A DNA stretch of 60,871 bases from Haplomitrium mnioides (lineage: Eukaryota; Marchantiophyta; Haplomitriopsida; Calobryales). Shown here piece by piece: positions 57,301 to 60,871 of this stretch; the stretch's first letter is position 1; each line of letters opens with the position of its first letter. Location: the NCBI GenBank assembly GCA_049999725.1, contig JBNGIS010035101.1, positions 1 through 60,871 of the forward strand, in the 5' to 3' direction. The notes under the pieces are model-generated. The model was not told where the DNA came from, made no database searches, and saw only the letters and a list, made by a program, of their open reading frames with translations. The position numbers were made by a program, and so were the translations under genes.

Positions 57301-57389
57301 TTCACGAAGATCGGATCATTGAAGAAATACAATGAATACAATTAACATTAGTATATTACACTTAGATGAGGCAACTAGTGGGAGTTTAT
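54383..57389 (+). pseudogene. E7 gag-pol, degenerate
   Basis: Gag starts at ATG 54383 and soon hits TAA. The C-terminal gag frame is open from 54912 to 55247 and keeps an intact zinc knuckle, CFYCQQLGHMTANC (C-X2-C-X4-H-X4-C), unlike E1 and E4. The protease-like region near 55340-55600 reads LVDCRSFEVF, so the D-S/T-G triad is lost, and it is followed by a tandem duplication (55503-55757). Reverse transcriptase is near 56010-56800 with FFSKLDLQSG and FLDDILIFS intact, although flanked by stops. RNase H is near 56950-57240. Similarity ends near 57389, just before the integrase. Confidence 0.88.
55503..55757 (+). repeat. Tandem duplication of about 127 bp in the E7 protease region
   Basis: Copies at 55503-55630 and 55631-55757 both run from AAACATGAG, through TTTTCAACTCACACAAG and GAGTATGAG, to TTGCTTTGGCTTG. 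Other gypsy copies here have a single unit. The copies differ at about a tenth of positions, so the duplication is not recent. Confidence 0.85.
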
Positions 57390-60300
57390 TAGGTCTTGGA
57401 GTTCAAGGTATAGGGAGAGGAGCCCCGCTTTTAGTTGGTGTTGTAGTATAAAGCCTAACGTTTAGATATGAGTAACTGGATTGGAATAGATAAGAACCCC
57501 TGCTGATGGGGCTACCTAGGGATACACTTGGTTGTAGTGGTAGTGAGGTCCACCAGAACTCAAGGGATCATGAGGGTGCTTCTTCCCTCAGGATCGGCTA
57601 AGGACCTCCAAATGACTTTGGGCTTGCTGGTTGGTCTTTTGGTTCAGGAGTAGAAGTCCATGATAGAAATGAAATAACTCAAATACATCTGATTTTTTTT
57701 TAGATGTTTCAATTGAGAAAGAACAATTAAAAATAGATGTGTAAAATGAAATCACATGCATTCACAATGAAAAGAATAGCACTTTACTGAATATGTATTT
57801 AACTAATAACCAATATAGGTACAATTGTCAAAACATTCGACTTCCCCTTTGGGCATAACATCTCAATTATTCACTCTTCTACTCTTCCCCCACTTATAGC
57901 TCCACTGGAACAACTCTTCTACTCCTCTCTCAACAAGTATCCAGCACAAACACAGTACCATCACACTTAGAAATATTATTAACGTTCCACATAAACTTCC
58001 CCAAAGTACAAAACACAAAGCATACTCTAATAAAAGGACAAGATATTATACTCACGTACAAAATACAAAACAACCAATTATTTTCAATTTCTTGTTACCT
58101 TAGCTACCAACCACGACAACTCCTTGGGAAGTAACCTCGCAACCATGAGCCATCCGGGTACTTGGGCATTTCTTACTCACATCTTACAATCAATACCAAC
58201 TTTTAAGTAGTCCGCCATTCACCACCCAATCCAATTCCCCTCAAGTTTCCACCTCTACCATGCCATATTCTCCCCATTATTTAACCTCAACATCTTGGCA
58301 TCAATGCTCTTCCATATTCTCCCTCTCTTCTGAATAATGAAGATCATCCCTACTTCCCTCTCTCTTTCCCATATTTTCTTCCTCTCTACTGTCCTATCTG
58401 ATCATATAGACCCATCTCCTTCACTAGACTCACTTCAGGTAACCCATATNNNNNNNNNNACTTCAGGTAACCCATATAGACCCATCTCCTTCACTAGACT
58501 CACTTCGAGTAACCCTGCTCAATATCTAGTTCACCTCATATCTCCTATCCTCCATACCAATCTTCTCATTTGTTCTTGTTTATTCCACCCCACCTTTTCC
58601 TATTCCATATGTACTTTTTTCTCATTAGCCTGAAATCACCCACATTAACCCGACACCTCTACCTAAGAGCTTCCACCCAAGTACTCCTTATTTTAATTTA
58701 TTTTTGAATCTCACGTTCCACCTCTGTTCTTCAATTGGAATTGGCTAGAGACCCTACCGCTTTCCTACTAAATGGCATCAAGTTAAGTATATCTCCCCTC
58801 CTGGGATCTACGATGAACTGTTCCTATTCTCCATACATGGCCATTTCTCAGAGGTACTAGCCCGATGAACTCTTGGGGGGGTTTTCGCGATCAATCCCCC
58901 TGCAAACGATGTGGCGGTGGGACGATAAGCACTCTCGATGCATGGTATTGAGGGCACCCTTTGGATCCTCCCTCTATAACTCTGAATCTTCGCGTCGCTG
59001 GCAGCTCTCTAGGCAGCACCGAATGACCTAGGCCAACGACCCCCTTTCCGCGCAATGCTTTGACCAACCAGGGCTCACACTAGGTAACTGAATTCCGTCC
59101 TCCTTCCCCTTGTTCGATTGTTTCAGCACTCTTGCAACCTGCTTGCAATTTTACAGAAACAGCCTTCTTGTCTTCCCTATCGTAGCTCCTATGCACCTCT
59201 CCATGACTCACTTCAGCCTATTTGCAGGATAGTAGCGGGCTTCCAACCTCGTAGCTCTCCTCTCTCAATTAGCCTATAATAATCTTTTTGAACATTCACC
59301 AAGTTTTACAGGACATCCTCGCTCAAGCTATCTGCTGAGCGGCCTTGCAGCTACGAATTCTTTAATTCTCTCAACAATCCATTGATGAAGCTCCTTCCCC
59401 TATCAATTCCTTATAAAGCTATTTCGCCCTCAATTGTGGATTTGCCTTCCCTTTCTTGCAATGCAGGGAAATAAGGTGGCGCCTTTAATCCACCGACCCA
59501 GAACTGTTCGAGAGCTGCTTCCTGCATCAACCTCCTCTACATGCCAACACTCGCATATGTCAGTGTTTTCCAACTGCATTCATATGGAGAGCATTTCACC
59601 GCACGGCAAAGTCATCACATGACCTCTGTCTTCTCCTTATTCTGCTAATCATGATTTACGAGCCAGCTTCATTTAGCTGCCCATAAGTTCCTAAATAACA
59701 TGACTTCCAGTGATGGCGATCCTCTTCTGCAATTCACGACTTCGAGTCTCCATCTCTTACTTTAAGTGGAACACATAACACCTAGTCCAAGTCCTTGATA
59801 TATGCTCGAGTGAACCGCAGGTCCACATGTTCCACCAACAACCACATTAATCAAATCATTCCCAACCGTTCTTGACTCCCATGCTTCTACGATGGCTCTC
59901 CCCTACCGTCAAAGTCATGTACTTCAAGGTGGCATTACTCCTTTCCAGAAATCCTTAATCAAATCAATCAACTCCCCTTAATATGTCACCATTCGATCTA
60001 CACTCCCGCTCGTGACCACTTGGCTACCAAGGCCCATCAAGTGCCTAGAATGACACTCGGGAATTCCTCAAGGAAGTTTCCTCCTAACGTTTCTGTGCGA
60101 CACCTTCGCCAGCTAACCAACTTCGTCATGGGAACAATTTCTTCAACACCTCCAATGATATCATAGTATATCTGCCTTTCTGAGTCTTCTTTGGCCGCTC
60201 CAAAATCATCGTCTTCAAGATCGGCACTCAAGCAACCTCTAGCCAAAATTTTTCTTCACCCAAGAAAAAGCGTCGTGGTTCTACCAGAGAGCGAGAGAAA

Positions 60301-60871
60301 TTTAACCTCCATGTTCTTTCTTAGAGTGGGCCCTAACTCCAACTCGCGAGAGTTTTTTTTTTCCTTTCAATTTTTGCCTTTGGATGTAATCAATCTACTC
60401 TACTCCATCCATTTTAACCCATTTTTTCTCATCTTGTCTCTTTGGCTAGGCTAGTAGCTTAGGTTTAATATTAGTTAATTAATATTTTGCTCTTATTTAC
60501 TAACCCAAACAAATTTTCCATATACCACAAAAACACAAAACATATACTTGCACAATTTTACAATATATACATACACTAACTTCACATACAAATGACATTT
60601 TTTTTCTTCTTTTCTTCCTACTAAAGCGATGTTACTCCATTTTCCTCCATTTTGGGCTATTTGAGCTGTTGTTATTGTTGCCTGATCTATTTCTTGACCT
60701 GATTGGTACTTGTAATTTTCAAAGACTTATGTTATTCCTCCGGTCATATTTCTAGATCCTAAAGAGCTTTTCTACTTTAAATATAATAAAAAGTTTTTTG
60801 TTTAACTAAATCTTATAAAAGTCGTTTAATTGAATCTTTGAGAAGTCTTTCGTCCTTCTATTTGGACAATG
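57390..60871. mobile_element. T3: unidentified sequence interrupting E7, running to the window end
   Basis: E7 similarity stops near 57389 within GGCAACTAGTGGGAG. What follows is unlike gypsy: an opening with CCCCTGCTGATGGGGCTACC, an AT-rich stretch near 57690-57800, then a long C/T-rich tract (about 57840-60300), a style shared with T1 and T2. No protein is recognisable and open frames are compositional. It is probably another non-autonomous element, but no boundary or target duplication could be established. Confidence 0.45.
58404..58507. repeat. Short repeat around a 10-N gap
   Basis: A 10-N gap at 58450-58459 is flanked by the same sequence on both sides: ACTTCAGGTAACCCATAT at 58432-58449 and 58460-58477, and ATATAGACCCATCTCC at 58404 and 58475. 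This is either overlapping contig ends left unmerged or a small tandem array of about 42-bp units. Confidence 0.9.

Larger units (their letters stand above)
53974..57389 (+). mobile_element. E7: + strand gypsy element interrupting E6, cut by T3
   Basis: The 5' LTR is 53974-54350 (TGCAATAATACAAGC to GAGTTCTTTTACA, 377 bp), with TATAAATAG near 54163. It is followed by a damaged primer site TGGTATAAAAGCC (54352-54364). The body continues to about 57389, where an unrelated sequence begins. The 3' half and 3' LTR are not in the window. Confidence 0.85.

Noticed and set aside
1-60871. tRNA, rRNA or other structured RNA genes
   Set aside because: No cloverleaf, ribosomal core or known ncRNA motif was recognised by reading; the tRNA-Met-like 13-mers are primer-binding sites.

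Overview
The window is land-plant nuclear DNA. The evidence is plant Ty1/copia and chromodomain Ty3/gypsy retrotransposons primed by initiator-tRNA-Met, a subfamily-XI type leucine-rich-repeat receptor kinase, a ten-exon plant RPA2 gene, and a fragment of plant 6-phosphogluconate dehydrogenase. The species cannot be fixed from the sequence. About 10 kb (40.7-51 kb) is a gene island and the remaining ~50 kb is decayed, nested repeats.

Layout. 1-3.3 kb: the tail of a repeat family with an assembly gap (T0), unidentified sequence, and a decayed frame ending in six 30-bp repeats (ten codons each). 3.3-9.5 kb: gypsy copies joined head-to-head and tail-to-tail, so LTRs form inverted pairs. 9.5-11.5 kb: a remnant of a different Ty3 lineage. 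13.18-13.60 kb: a solo gypsy LTR with a perfect 5-bp target duplication. 13.65-40.47 kb: one old copia element stretched from about 7.5 kb to 26.8 kb by later insertions. Two minus-strand chromodomain gypsy elements (E4 at 20813-31090, E5 at 31156-40130) sit 65 bp apart in its 3' region, and each carries a further insertion: T1 (23059-28201, duplication CAAAA) and T2 (31551-35622, duplication ATTAC). T1 holds a captured 6PGDH fragment. T2 holds a roughly 720-codon gag-like frame broken by only two TAG codons.

Gene island. The receptor kinase lies on + at 41070-44510 (two exons, 1094 aa) and RPA2 on - at 50854-48185 (ten exons, 290 aa). They converge on a 3.7-kb spacer that may hold one unidentified + strand gene ending at 47497. 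An E2F-like site lies just upstream of RPA2. The two genes have no evident shared pathway: one is a cell-surface peptide-receptor type kinase, the other a nuclear single-stranded-DNA-binding subunit.

51.76-60.87 kb: another nested set (gypsy E6 on -, a solo LTR inside it, gypsy E7 on + interrupting it, and an unidentified element T3 interrupting E7) runs to the window end. No tRNA, rRNA or CRISPR array was found. I found no convincing new biological system. The best leads are the captured gene fragment in T1, the T2 family, and the layered insertion record.
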